This document shows, piece after piece, positions 24,565-30,308 of a DNA stretch of 64,000 nucleotides. Made by a program: the position numbers and the translations under genes. Source of the DNA: Burkholderia sp. BCC0506. Lineage in GTDB: Bacteria > Pseudomonadota > Gammaproteobacteria > Burkholderiales > Burkholderiaceae. Each line of letters opens with the position of its first letter. Position 1 is the stretch's first letter. The stretch is from assembly GCF_902833145.1 (NCBI RefSeq), contig NZ_CADFEN010000001.1, positions 683,994 to 747,993 of the forward strand. Direction: 5' to 3'. The notes beneath the pieces are model-generated. The model saw nothing but the letters and a program-made list of their open reading frames with translations. It did no database searches and was not told the origin of the DNA.

Positions 24565-25815
24565 ATGCCGACGAACCGCAACACGCCGCCCGCCACACGC
24601 CGCCGTCTCGGCGGCTGGATGGCCAGCGAGGAATCGCACATGGCCGCGTTCCGCGAAAAAATCGCGAACGAAGCGCGCGCGCAGGCCGGCGACCGGCTGC
24701 GCACGCCGGCCGTGCAGGACCTCGCGCGGCTGTTCGACGACAACGCGGTGCTGCGCATGAACCTGACCCGCGCGATCGACGAAGCGCGCGAAGCGGGATA
24801 CCGGCTCGGCTACGCGTCGATCGGCGAATTGATGACCGTGCTCGACCATCTGATGACGTACACGCCGCCGTTCAGCGAGGAAAGCCTGATCGTGTGCCCG
24901 CTGAACGCGTTCTTCGACTGGCCGATGTGCATGCCGTCGGGCCACGCGGTGTTTCGCGACGCGGCCGTCAACGCGCAATTGAAGCGCGTGCTGAACGTGT
25001 GGTGCGACTTCCTCGGCGGCCCGCATTCGCGCGCGCATCTCGACACGGCCGCGCCCGACGGCTGGTTCTGCGACGCAGCGCGCCAGCGCCTCGGGCTGTC
25101 GCAGTTCCAGTATCGCGAGGACCAGCCGCACTGGGGCTTCGATTCGTGGAACGACTTCTTCACGCGGCGCTTTCGCGACGGCGCGCGGCCCGTCGCGGCG
25201 CCCGACGATCCGCACGTGATCGTCAGCGCGTGCGAAGCCGCGCCCTATCACACCGAATCCAACGTGAAGCTGCGCGACACGTTCTGGATCAAGTCGCAGC
25301 CGTACTCGCTGCGCGACCTGTTCACGCCCGCATCGCTGTCGCTCGCCGAGCGCTTCGTCGGCGGCGACGTCTACCAGGCCTACCTCAGCGCGTACAACTA
25401 CCACCGCTGGCACGCGCCGGTGCGCGGCGTCGTCACGCATGCGTACCGGGTGGACGGCACCTACTACTCGGTCGCCGAAGCGGAAGGCCCCGACCCGGCC
25501 GGGCTCAACGACTCGCAGGGCTACATGACGTCGGTCGCCGCGCGCGCGGTGGTCGCGATCTCGAGCGACGATCCGGGCCTCGGCACCGTGGCGGCCGTGT
25601 TCGTCGGGATGGGCGACGTGTCGTCGTGCGTGATCGAGGTCGTGCCGGGCCAGCGCGTCGACAAGGGCGACGAGATCGGCTACTTCCAGTTCGGCGGCTC
25701 GACCTACTGCCTGCTGTTCGAGCCGGGCGTGATCGACCGCTTCCTGTACGCGCCGCCGTTCGAAGGCCGGCCGCCCGTCGTGCAGGTCAATGCATCGGTC
25801 GCGATCGCGCGGTGA
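24565..25815 (+). CDS. Phosphatidylserine-decarboxylase-like pyruvoyl enzyme
   Basis: The 416-residue protein belongs to the family with an N-terminal PSD-associated domain (LMTYTPPFSEESLIVCPLNAFFDWPM, about residues 90-190) followed by a phosphatidylserine decarboxylase domain. It has the self-cleavage motif GGST (Ser379), which would generate the alpha chain with a pyruvoyl prosthetic group, and HRWHAPVRGVV, the usual catalytic-histidine region. Related long soluble members include fungal L-tryptophan decarboxylase PsiD, so an amino-acid substrate is as likely as phosphatidylserine. No membrane anchor is visible. ATG 24565 follows CCGGAGGTGACG; a GTG at 24559 lies within the ribosome site and is rejected. 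Confidence 0.85.
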   Translation: MPTNRNTPPATRRRLGGWMASEESHMAAFREKIANEARAQAGDRLRTPAVQDLARLFDDNAVLRMNLTRAIDEAREAGYRLGYASIGELMTVLDHLMTYTPPFSEESLIVCPLNAFFDWPMCMPSGHAVFRDAAVNAQLKRVLNVWCDFLGGPHSRAHLDTAAPDGWFCDAARQRLGLSQFQYREDQPHWGFDSWNDFFTRRFRDGARPVAAPDDPHVIVSACEAAPYHTESNVKLRDTFWIKSQPYSLRDLFTPASLSLAERFVGGDVYQAYLSAYNYHRWHAPVRGVVTHAYRVDGTYYSVAEAEGPDPAGLNDSQGYMTSVAARAVVAISSDDPGLGTVAAVFVGMGDVSSCVIEVVPGQRVDKGDEIGYFQFGGSTYCLLFEPGVIDRFLYAPPFEGRPPVVQVNASVAIAR

Positions 25816-25836
25816 GCACCGCGTGCGCCGCGTGCG

Positions 25837-26091
25837 TCATGCGTCCGTCACGTCGGCGGCGTCGTTCAGGTCGATCGCTCGCGGCGCGGCAGCGTCATGG
25901 CGCTGCACGCACCGCAGCATCGACAGTCCGTCGGCCGTCAGGGCGGGCCGGTGCGCGCCCGACGCGGCGTCGCGCTCCATCACGATCAGGTGTTGTTCGA
26001 CGAGCGCGACGACATCGTCGCGGTCGATCTGGATCTGTTCCGGTGCGTGATGCGCGAGGAACAGTGCGGCAAATTCGTGGGCGGTCAGCAT
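25837..26091 (-). CDS. Small hypothetical protein (84 aa)
   Basis: I do not recognise a function. The soluble protein contains MLTAHEFAALFLAHHAPEQI, then IDRDDVVALVEQHLIVM and a region ending HRPALTADGLSML. This suggests a small helical, winged-helix-like fold, but no DNA-binding motif can be claimed. ATG 26091 follows GGGGAAACGAGC. It converges with the decarboxylase gene and has a strong -24/-12 promoter about 95 bases upstream. Confidence 0.65.
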   Translation of the reverse strand: MLTAHEFAALFLAHHAPEQIQIDRDDVVALVEQHLIVMERDAASGAHRPALTADGLSMLRCVQRHDAAAPRAIDLNDAADVTDA

Positions 26092-26182
26092 GCTCGTTTC
26101 CCCGTTGACGGCTACGCACGACGCGACAGCGGCGTCGCATCGGCCCGCGGCGCGAATCGTGCGCCGGTGACGTAACGAGCAT

Positions 26183-26196
26183 GCAGGGATCGTGCC
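26183..26196 (-). promoter_or_regulatory. Sigma-54 type -24/-12 promoter for the 84-aa gene
   Basis: The minus strand reads TGGCACGATCCCTGCA. It has the full TGGCACG -24 and CTGC instead of TTGC at -12. The predicted start is near 26171, 80 bases upstream of ATG 26091. Confidence 0.65.
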
Positions 26197-26272
26197 AATC
26201 GATCCCGTCCAACCGGTGTCCGCCCGGTGCGCGCGCCGCGCGATGTGGCACCGTGCGGGGCGGGTCGGCCGC

Positions 26273-26285
26273 TGCAAAGTTTTCA
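26273..26285. promoter_or_regulatory. Candidate upstream activator dyad
   Basis: TGCAAAGTTTTCA is an imperfect inverted repeat (TGCAA-N3-TTTCA), 77 bases upstream of the -24 element at 26196. The surrounding 26 bases, 26271-26296, are nearly repeated at 27439-27464. Activator binding is inferred. Confidence 0.4.
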
Positions 26286-26368
26286 ACGGCATGTAAGGGC
26301 TGGCAGGCGGACGCGACCGCGACAGATGCACGGGACCGCACCGAAAATTCGCCCCCGCTCGCGCCCGC

Positions 26369-26698
26369 TCACGGCCGCCGCGCGCGAAACGATCCGGCCC
26401 GCCTTCGCCCGGCCGGCGCACGGAAATACCCGCTGTGGAGCACCACTTCGTCGTTGCCGCTCGCCAGCACGTCCGCGCACGCGGCTTCGATACGTTCGCG
26501 GCCATGCTCGAACGCGTCGCGCAGGTCGGCTTCCAGCGCGGAGCGCGCGCCGAAATGATCTTCGAGCGCCTCCACGGTGATCGCGCAAGCCAGCGGCGCA
26601 CCGTCGACGTCGACGACGAAGCGCAACTGCAGCGCCGCGCCGTCGAACGTCGGCGGTTCGTCGGTGAGCGTCACGGGGCGCGGGGCATCGGCCGTCAT
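26369..26698 (-). CDS. DUF1488 family protein
   Basis: The 109-residue protein has the DUF1488 pattern: PTFDGAALQLRFVVDVDGAPLACAITVEALEDHFGA, then a helix with AFEHGRERIEAACADVL. The family is short, cytoplasmic and uncharacterised. ATG 26698 lies 4 bases from the stop of the PfpI gene, with GGGGAG upstream, so it is probably co-transcribed with that gene. The last 15 residues are arginine-rich, longer than in most relatives. Confidence 0.7.
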   Translation of the reverse strand: MTADAPRPVTLTDEPPTFDGAALQLRFVVDVDGAPLACAITVEALEDHFGARSALEADLRDAFEHGRERIEAACADVLASGNDEVVLHSGYFRAPAGRRRAGSFRARRP

Positions 26699-26702
26699 CG
26701 GC

Positions 26703-27251
26703 TCATGCTCCCCGCGCAGCGAGACGCTCGACCAGCGCGCCGTTGAACGCGGGCAGGTCGGCCGGCTTGCGGCTCGTGATCAGGTTGCCGTCGCGCACGA
26801 CTTCCTCGTCCACCCACTTGCCGCCCGCGTGACGGATATCGTCCTGCAGGCTCGGCCAGCTCGTCATCGTCTTGCCGTCGACGAGCCCGGACGACACGAG
26901 CAGCCAGCCGCCGTGGCAGATCGCCGCGATCGGCTTGCCGGCGCCGGCGGCCGCCGTCACGAATTCGCGTGCGGCCGGCACCATGCGGATCGCATCGCCG
27001 TTGATGACGCCGCCGGGCAGCACGACCGCGTCGTAGTCGCCTTCGCGCGCATCGTCGAACGTGCGGTCCACCTTCACGCGCTCGCCCTTGTCGACGTGCC
27101 GGAAGCCCTGGATTTCGCCGCGCTTTTCCGAAATCACGTCCACCTGCGCGCCTTCGGCCGCGAGCGCGCGCTGCGGTTCGACGAGTTCGGCTTCCTCGAA
27201 ACCGTCGACCGCGAGAATCGCTACCTTGCAATGATCCAGCCTGCCGCTCAT
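26703..27251 (-). CDS. DJ-1/PfpI family protein (stress deglycase/protease-like)
   Basis: The 182-residue protein has the DJ-1/PfpI fold with the nucleophile elbow AICHGGW (Cys112 followed by His113) and the upstream VVLPGGVINGDA loop. Length and motifs match the YhbO/PfpI group, described as stress-protective glyoxalase/deglycase enzymes or intracellular proteases. ATG 27251 is preceded by CGGAGGCATTC; the longer frame to 27365 is arginine-rich and lacks a ribosome site. It leads a two-gene unit with the DUF1488 gene. Confidence 0.9.
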   Translation of the reverse strand: MSGRLDHCKVAILAVDGFEEAELVEPQRALAAEGAQVDVISEKRGEIQGFRHVDKGERVKVDRTFDDAREGDYDAVVLPGGVINGDAIRMVPAAREFVTAAAGAGKPIAAICHGGWLLVSSGLVDGKTMTSWPSLQDDIRHAGGKWVDEEVVRDGNLITSRKPADLPAFNGALVERLAARGA

Positions 27252-27307
27252 GAATGCCTCCGTGGATAGGGTTGGGACGGCACGCGTCGTACCGTGCCGG
27301 TCGCCGA

Positions 27308-27321
27308 GCAAGCGCCGTTCC
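27308..27321 (-). promoter_or_regulatory. Sigma-54 type promoter for the PfpI gene
   Basis: The minus strand reads CGGAACGGCGCTTGCT: one deviation in the -24 (GGAACG for GGCACG) and a perfect TTGCT -12. The predicted start is near 27296, 45 bases before ATG 27251. Confidence 0.55.
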
Positions 27322-27440
27322 GGCCGCGCCCGCCGCTGCGCGCCGGCGCGCGCCGGCTCATGCACGGACGAGCCGTCGGGGAACGACCCGCGATCGCGCC
27401 CGGTCGGCGCGTGCGCGCAGCGGCCCGGCCCGCGCCCGGC

Positions 27441-27453
27441 TGCAAAGATTTCA
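27441..27453. promoter_or_regulatory. Candidate upstream activator dyad
   Basis: TGCAAAGATTTCA repeats the dyad at 26273 with one base changed, and the similarity continues to GATGTAA at 27464. It lies about 120 bases upstream of the -24 element at 27321. Confidence 0.4.
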
Positions 27454-27492
27454 ACGGGATGTAACGCGACGCCGTGCGCCGCCGCGACGCGA

Positions 27493-27858
27493 TTACTGCA
27501 GGTGACGCACGGAATCGAGCATCGCGTCGGTCAGTTCGATCGTCAGCGTCAGGTTCTCGTCGGTATCGGGCAACTGCTCCAGCGTCTGCTGCACGGCTTC
27601 GTGCAGCATCGCATGCACGCGCATGCGCGCGCCGTCGTCGAGATCCGCGTAGCGTTCCATCGTCGAGCATTCGAGCGCGAGCACGACCGAATGCCGGGCC
27701 GCCTCCGGCGGCGCATCGACGGCATTCGCCCACGCCGCATGGAACATGACCCTGCCCGTTTCGACGTCCACGTGGACCGTCGTGTCGAGATCGTCCGTGT
27801 CGCTGGCATCGCCGTCGATCTCGTCGTGCTCCAGGAAAATCCGGGAATTCGATTGCAT
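27493..27858 (-). CDS. Small acidic hypothetical protein (121 aa)
   Basis: The function is unknown. The protein is acidic, with an N-terminal DEIDGDASDTDDLDTTVHVDVETG stretch, then a beta-strand-rich part and ERYADLDDGARMRVHAML. The last motif resembles [18 protein letters not shown] in the 128-aa protein at 36430, so the two may be distant paralogues of a Burkholderia-type small-protein family (possibly DUF3022). ATG 27858 follows CAGGAGGACATC. Confidence 0.65.
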   Translation of the reverse strand: MQSNSRIFLEHDEIDGDASDTDDLDTTVHVDVETGRVMFHAAWANAVDAPPEAARHSVVLALECSTMERYADLDDGARMRVHAMLHEAVQQTLEQLPDTDENLTLTIELTDAMLDSVRHLQ

Positions 27859-27895
27859 GATGTCCTCCTGCGTGGTGGCGGCGCGCCCGTGCCGG

Positions 27896-27909
27896 GCAAC
27901 GGCGCCGCC
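27896..27909 (-). promoter_or_regulatory. Possible sigma-54 type promoter for the 121-aa gene
   Basis: The minus strand reads TGGCGGCGCCGTTGCC. GG/GC spacing and TTGC are right, but the -24 core is degenerate. The predicted start is 26 bases before ATG 27858. Confidence 0.35.
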
Positions 27910-27943
27910 ATCGCGCCGTGCCGGCCGCGCCGGCACGACACCG

Positions 27944-28423
27944 TCAATAACCGCTCGAACCGCCGCCCGTCCCGCCGGCCCCGCCGCCGCCCGTGCCGGT
28001 CGAACCCGGCGAGCCGCCGTTGCCGGCGCCCGTACCGCCGGCGCCGCCCGAGCCCCCCATGCCGCCGGCCCCGCCCGCGCCGCCGGAGCCGCCGCCGACG
28101 CCGCCGCCGGTGGTGCCGCTACCGCCCTCGCCCGCGCCGTTCGGGCCGCCGCCCGGCTTCACGTGGCCGGCCGACCCGCTGTGCGAACGCATGCCGTGGT
28201 GCTTCGTGCCGTGCCGCTGCGTCCCCGCCGGCGGAGGCGGCGCGGCCGTATTGCCGTTGGCGCCCGGCGTCGACATGTCCATCGACGGGTTCGGTGCGCC
28301 GGTGCCCTCGTCCGAACGCTGCGAGTTCTGCGCCCACGCGGCCGGCGCGGCCGCGACGATCGCGACGGCCGCGCAGGCGAGCACGTGCCGCGCGACACAC
28401 TTCGATTCGAATGCTGATTTCAT
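27944..28423 (-). CDS. Secreted glycine-rich low-complexity protein
   Basis: The 159-residue protein has a clear signal peptide (hydrophobic core VLACAAVAIVAAAPAAWA, cleavage after AWA-Q). The mature part begins with a polar, proline-containing region, then a His/Lys patch (QRHGTKHHGMRSH), and from about residue 92 is almost pure Gly/Ser/Thr/Ala repeats ending GGGSSGY. It is probably a periplasmic or extracellular flexible protein; the function is unknown. ATG 28423 follows GGGAGAAAACGCC. Glycine-rich secreted proteins are often linked to desiccation, but that is inference. Confidence 0.7.
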   Translation of the reverse strand: MKSAFESKCVARHVLACAAVAIVAAAPAAWAQNSQRSDEGTGAPNPSMDMSTPGANGNTAAPPPPAGTQRHGTKHHGMRSHSGSAGHVKPGGGPNGAGEGGSGTTGGGVGGGSGGAGGAGGMGGSGGAGGTGAGNGGSPGSTGTGGGGAGGTGGGSSGY

Positions 28424-28478
28424 GGCGTTTTCTCCCTATGGATGATCGCGTGATGGAATGTCCTGCTCCGACCTTTCA

Positions 28479-28492
28479 GCAAGGCCCATGCC
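28479..28492 (-). promoter_or_regulatory. Sigma-54 type promoter for the glycine-rich protein gene
   Basis: The minus strand reads CGGCATGGGCCTTGCT. The predicted start near 28467 is 44 bases before ATG 28423. It is divergent from the promoter at 28516. Confidence 0.65.
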
Positions 28493-28515
28493 GTCGTCGG
28501 CGACGGGCGCGACGC

Positions 28516-28529
28516 GGCACGCGATTTGC
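28516..28529 (+). promoter_or_regulatory. Sigma-54 type promoter for the DUF3175 gene
   Basis: CGGCACGCGATTTGCG is a perfect -24/-12. The identical 16 bases recur on the minus strand at 50133-50148 before the BON gene. The predicted start is near 28541, 42 bases before ATG 28583. Confidence 0.75.
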
Positions 28530-28582
28530 GTCCCCCTTTTGCGCACGACTGTCCTGCGACCCCATACGGAGCCCTCTGCCTC

Positions 28583-28939
28583 ATGCCTTCCGCTTCCGCT
28601 TCCCACGCACACGGCAAGCGCCATACGCGCCGCCCCGGCCGCGCGCGCAGCGCCCATCCGGACCACCGCAAGCGCTGGTCCGGCGAAGTCACGCAAAAAA
28701 GCGATGCGCTCGACATCGAACGCGACATCTTCAAATCCGACGATCCGGCGGCGATCGCCGCGTCGCTGAAGCGCTCGGCCGAACACAGCCGCCGCCGCAA
28801 GGCGTCGCCGTTCCAGTCGGCGATGTCGATGCTGAACTTCTACGTGAACCGCGCGGGCCGCAACCTGCCGAAAACGCGCCGCGCGACACTCGAGCGCGCG
28901 AAGCGCAAGCTGCGCGAGGCGTTCGGCCGCAAGCCCTGA
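28583..28939 (+). CDS. DUF3175 domain protein
   Basis: The 118-residue basic protein has a 30-residue arginine/histidine-rich tail and then the DUF3175 domain: KRWSGEVTQKSDALDIE, AASLKRSAEHSRRRKASPFQ and SAMSMLNFYVNRAGRNL. The family is found in stress-gene clusters of soil bacteria and has no assigned function; a net positive charge suggests nucleic-acid contact, which is inference. ATG 28583 follows ACGGAG. A 42-base gap separates it from the antiporter gene, so they may be co-transcribed. Confidence 0.75.
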   Translation: MPSASASHAHGKRHTRRPGRARSAHPDHRKRWSGEVTQKSDALDIERDIFKSDDPAAIAASLKRSAEHSRRRKASPFQSAMSMLNFYVNRAGRNLPKTRRATLERAKRKLREAFGRKP

Positions 28940-28981
28940 CGGGCGGCGCGCCGCCTTCATCCCCCTGCTGCGATCGCACGC

Positions 28982-30304
28982 ATGCACGAAACGCTCTGGT
29001 ATCTCATCATCGGCGCGGTGCTGCTGGGCATGGGTGTCGCGACGTCCGCGCTGCGCCACCTGCCATGCAGCACCGCGATGATCTATCTGGTGCTCGGCGT
29101 CGCGCTCGGCCCGACGGGCGCCGGCCTGCTGCATCTCGACCTCGAACGCGACGGCCCGCTGCTGCGCGAGATCGTCGAAGTCGCGCTGCTCGTGTCGCTG
29201 TTCGCGATCGGGCTGCGGCTGCGCGTGCCGCTGTCCGACAAGCTGTGGCTGGTGCCGTGCCGGCTCGGGCTGCTCGCGATGGTCGTCACCGTGCCGCTGC
29301 TCGCCGCGTGCGCGGTGCTCGCGCTGGGCCTCGACTGGGGGCCGGCGCTGCTGCTCGCGGCGATCCTCGCGCCGACCGACCCGGTGCTCGCGCACGACGT
29401 CCAGGTGCACGATCCGGGCGATCGCGACCTGGTGCGCTTCGCGTTGTCCGGCGAGGGCGGGATGAACGACGGGATCGCGCTGCCGTTCGCGCTCGCGGGG
29501 CTCGCGCTGTGCGGCGCACCGGGCGCGACGCACGGCATCCCGCCGCTGTCCGGCACGTTCGCGCTGGTCGCGCTGTGGGGCATCGCGGGCGCGGCCGCGA
29601 TCGGCGGCGGCCTCGGCTGGATCACGACGAAGACGATCGGCTGGCTGCGCACGCGCCACGCGCAGGCGCTCGGCCTCGAAGGCTTCTTCGCGCTGGCGCT
29701 GATCGTGCTGTCGTTCGGCGCCGCGCAGCTCGCGCACACGTTCGGCTTCATCGCGACGTTCGCGGCCGGCGTCGCGATGCGGCGCGTCGAGCATCGCGCG
29801 AGCGGCGACCGCCCGCCGCGCGAAGTGATCGGCCAGATCGATTCGGAAGACGTCGTCGCGACCGAGAAGCATCCGGAAAAGGCGCATGCGTTCATGGCCG
29901 AATCGGTGCTGGGCTTCACGATCGAGCTCGAACGGATCGCCGAGGCGATCGTGATGACGATGGTCGGCAGCGTGCTCGCGACGCTGCCCGGCCCGCTGCT
30001 CACGTGGGGCGCCGCCGCGCTGGCCGCCGTGCTGTTCGTCGCCGTGCGCCCGCTCGCGGTGCTGGTCACGCTCATCGGCTCGCGCGCGACGCATGCGCAG
30101 CGGCGGCTGATGGCGTGGTTCGGCATCCGCGGGATCGGCTCGTTCTACTACCTGCTGTTCGCGCTCGAGCACGGGCCGTCCGACGCCGTGCGCCCGCTCG
30201 CGGCGCCGGTGCTGGCCGTCGTGTCCGCCTCGGTGGTCGCGCACGGGATTTCCGCGACGCCGCTGATGAACTGGTATTACCGGCTGCAGCAGCATCGACG
30301 CTGA
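28982..30304 (+). CDS. Sodium/hydrogen exchanger family cation:proton antiporter
   Basis: The 440-residue inner-membrane protein has about 11-12 hydrophobic segments and the CPA-type core: ILAPTDPVLAHDVQVHD (the conserved TDP) and FALSGEGGMNDGIALPFAL (the ExxxND region). An uncharged Gly/Ala-rich helix follows. Members exchange Na+ or K+ for protons in pH and osmotic homeostasis; the ion here is unknown. It ends 4 bases before the convergent ligD stop. No strong ribosome site precedes ATG 28982. Confidence 0.85.
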   Translation: MHETLWYLIIGAVLLGMGVATSALRHLPCSTAMIYLVLGVALGPTGAGLLHLDLERDGPLLREIVEVALLVSLFAIGLRLRVPLSDKLWLVPCRLGLLAMVVTVPLLAACAVLALGLDWGPALLLAAILAPTDPVLAHDVQVHDPGDRDLVRFALSGEGGMNDGIALPFALAGLALCGAPGATHGIPPLSGTFALVALWGIAGAAAIGGGLGWITTKTIGWLRTRHAQALGLEGFFALALIVLSFGAAQLAHTFGFIATFAAGVAMRRVEHRASGDRPPREVIGQIDSEDVVATEKHPEKAHAFMAESVLGFTIELERIAEAIVMTMVGSVLATLPGPLLTWGAAALAAVLFVAVRPLAVLVTLIGSRATHAQRRLMAWFGIRGIGSFYYLLFALEHGPSDAVRPLAAPVLAVVSASVVAHGISATPLMNWYYRLQQHRR

Positions 30305-30308
30305 CGGT

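Larger units (their letters stand above)
26092..26368. other. Regulatory intergenic region, no gene
   Basis: No credible coding sequence is present. The region carries a sigma-54 promoter at 26183-26196 (minus) and a TGCAA-N3-TTTCA dyad at 26273-26285, placed as an upstream activator site would be. Confidence 0.5.

Noticed and set aside
27976-28150. Repetitive G/C-rich DNA resembling a repeat array
   Set aside because: It is the coding sequence of a glycine-rich protein; units are irregular, without CRISPR-like equal spacers.
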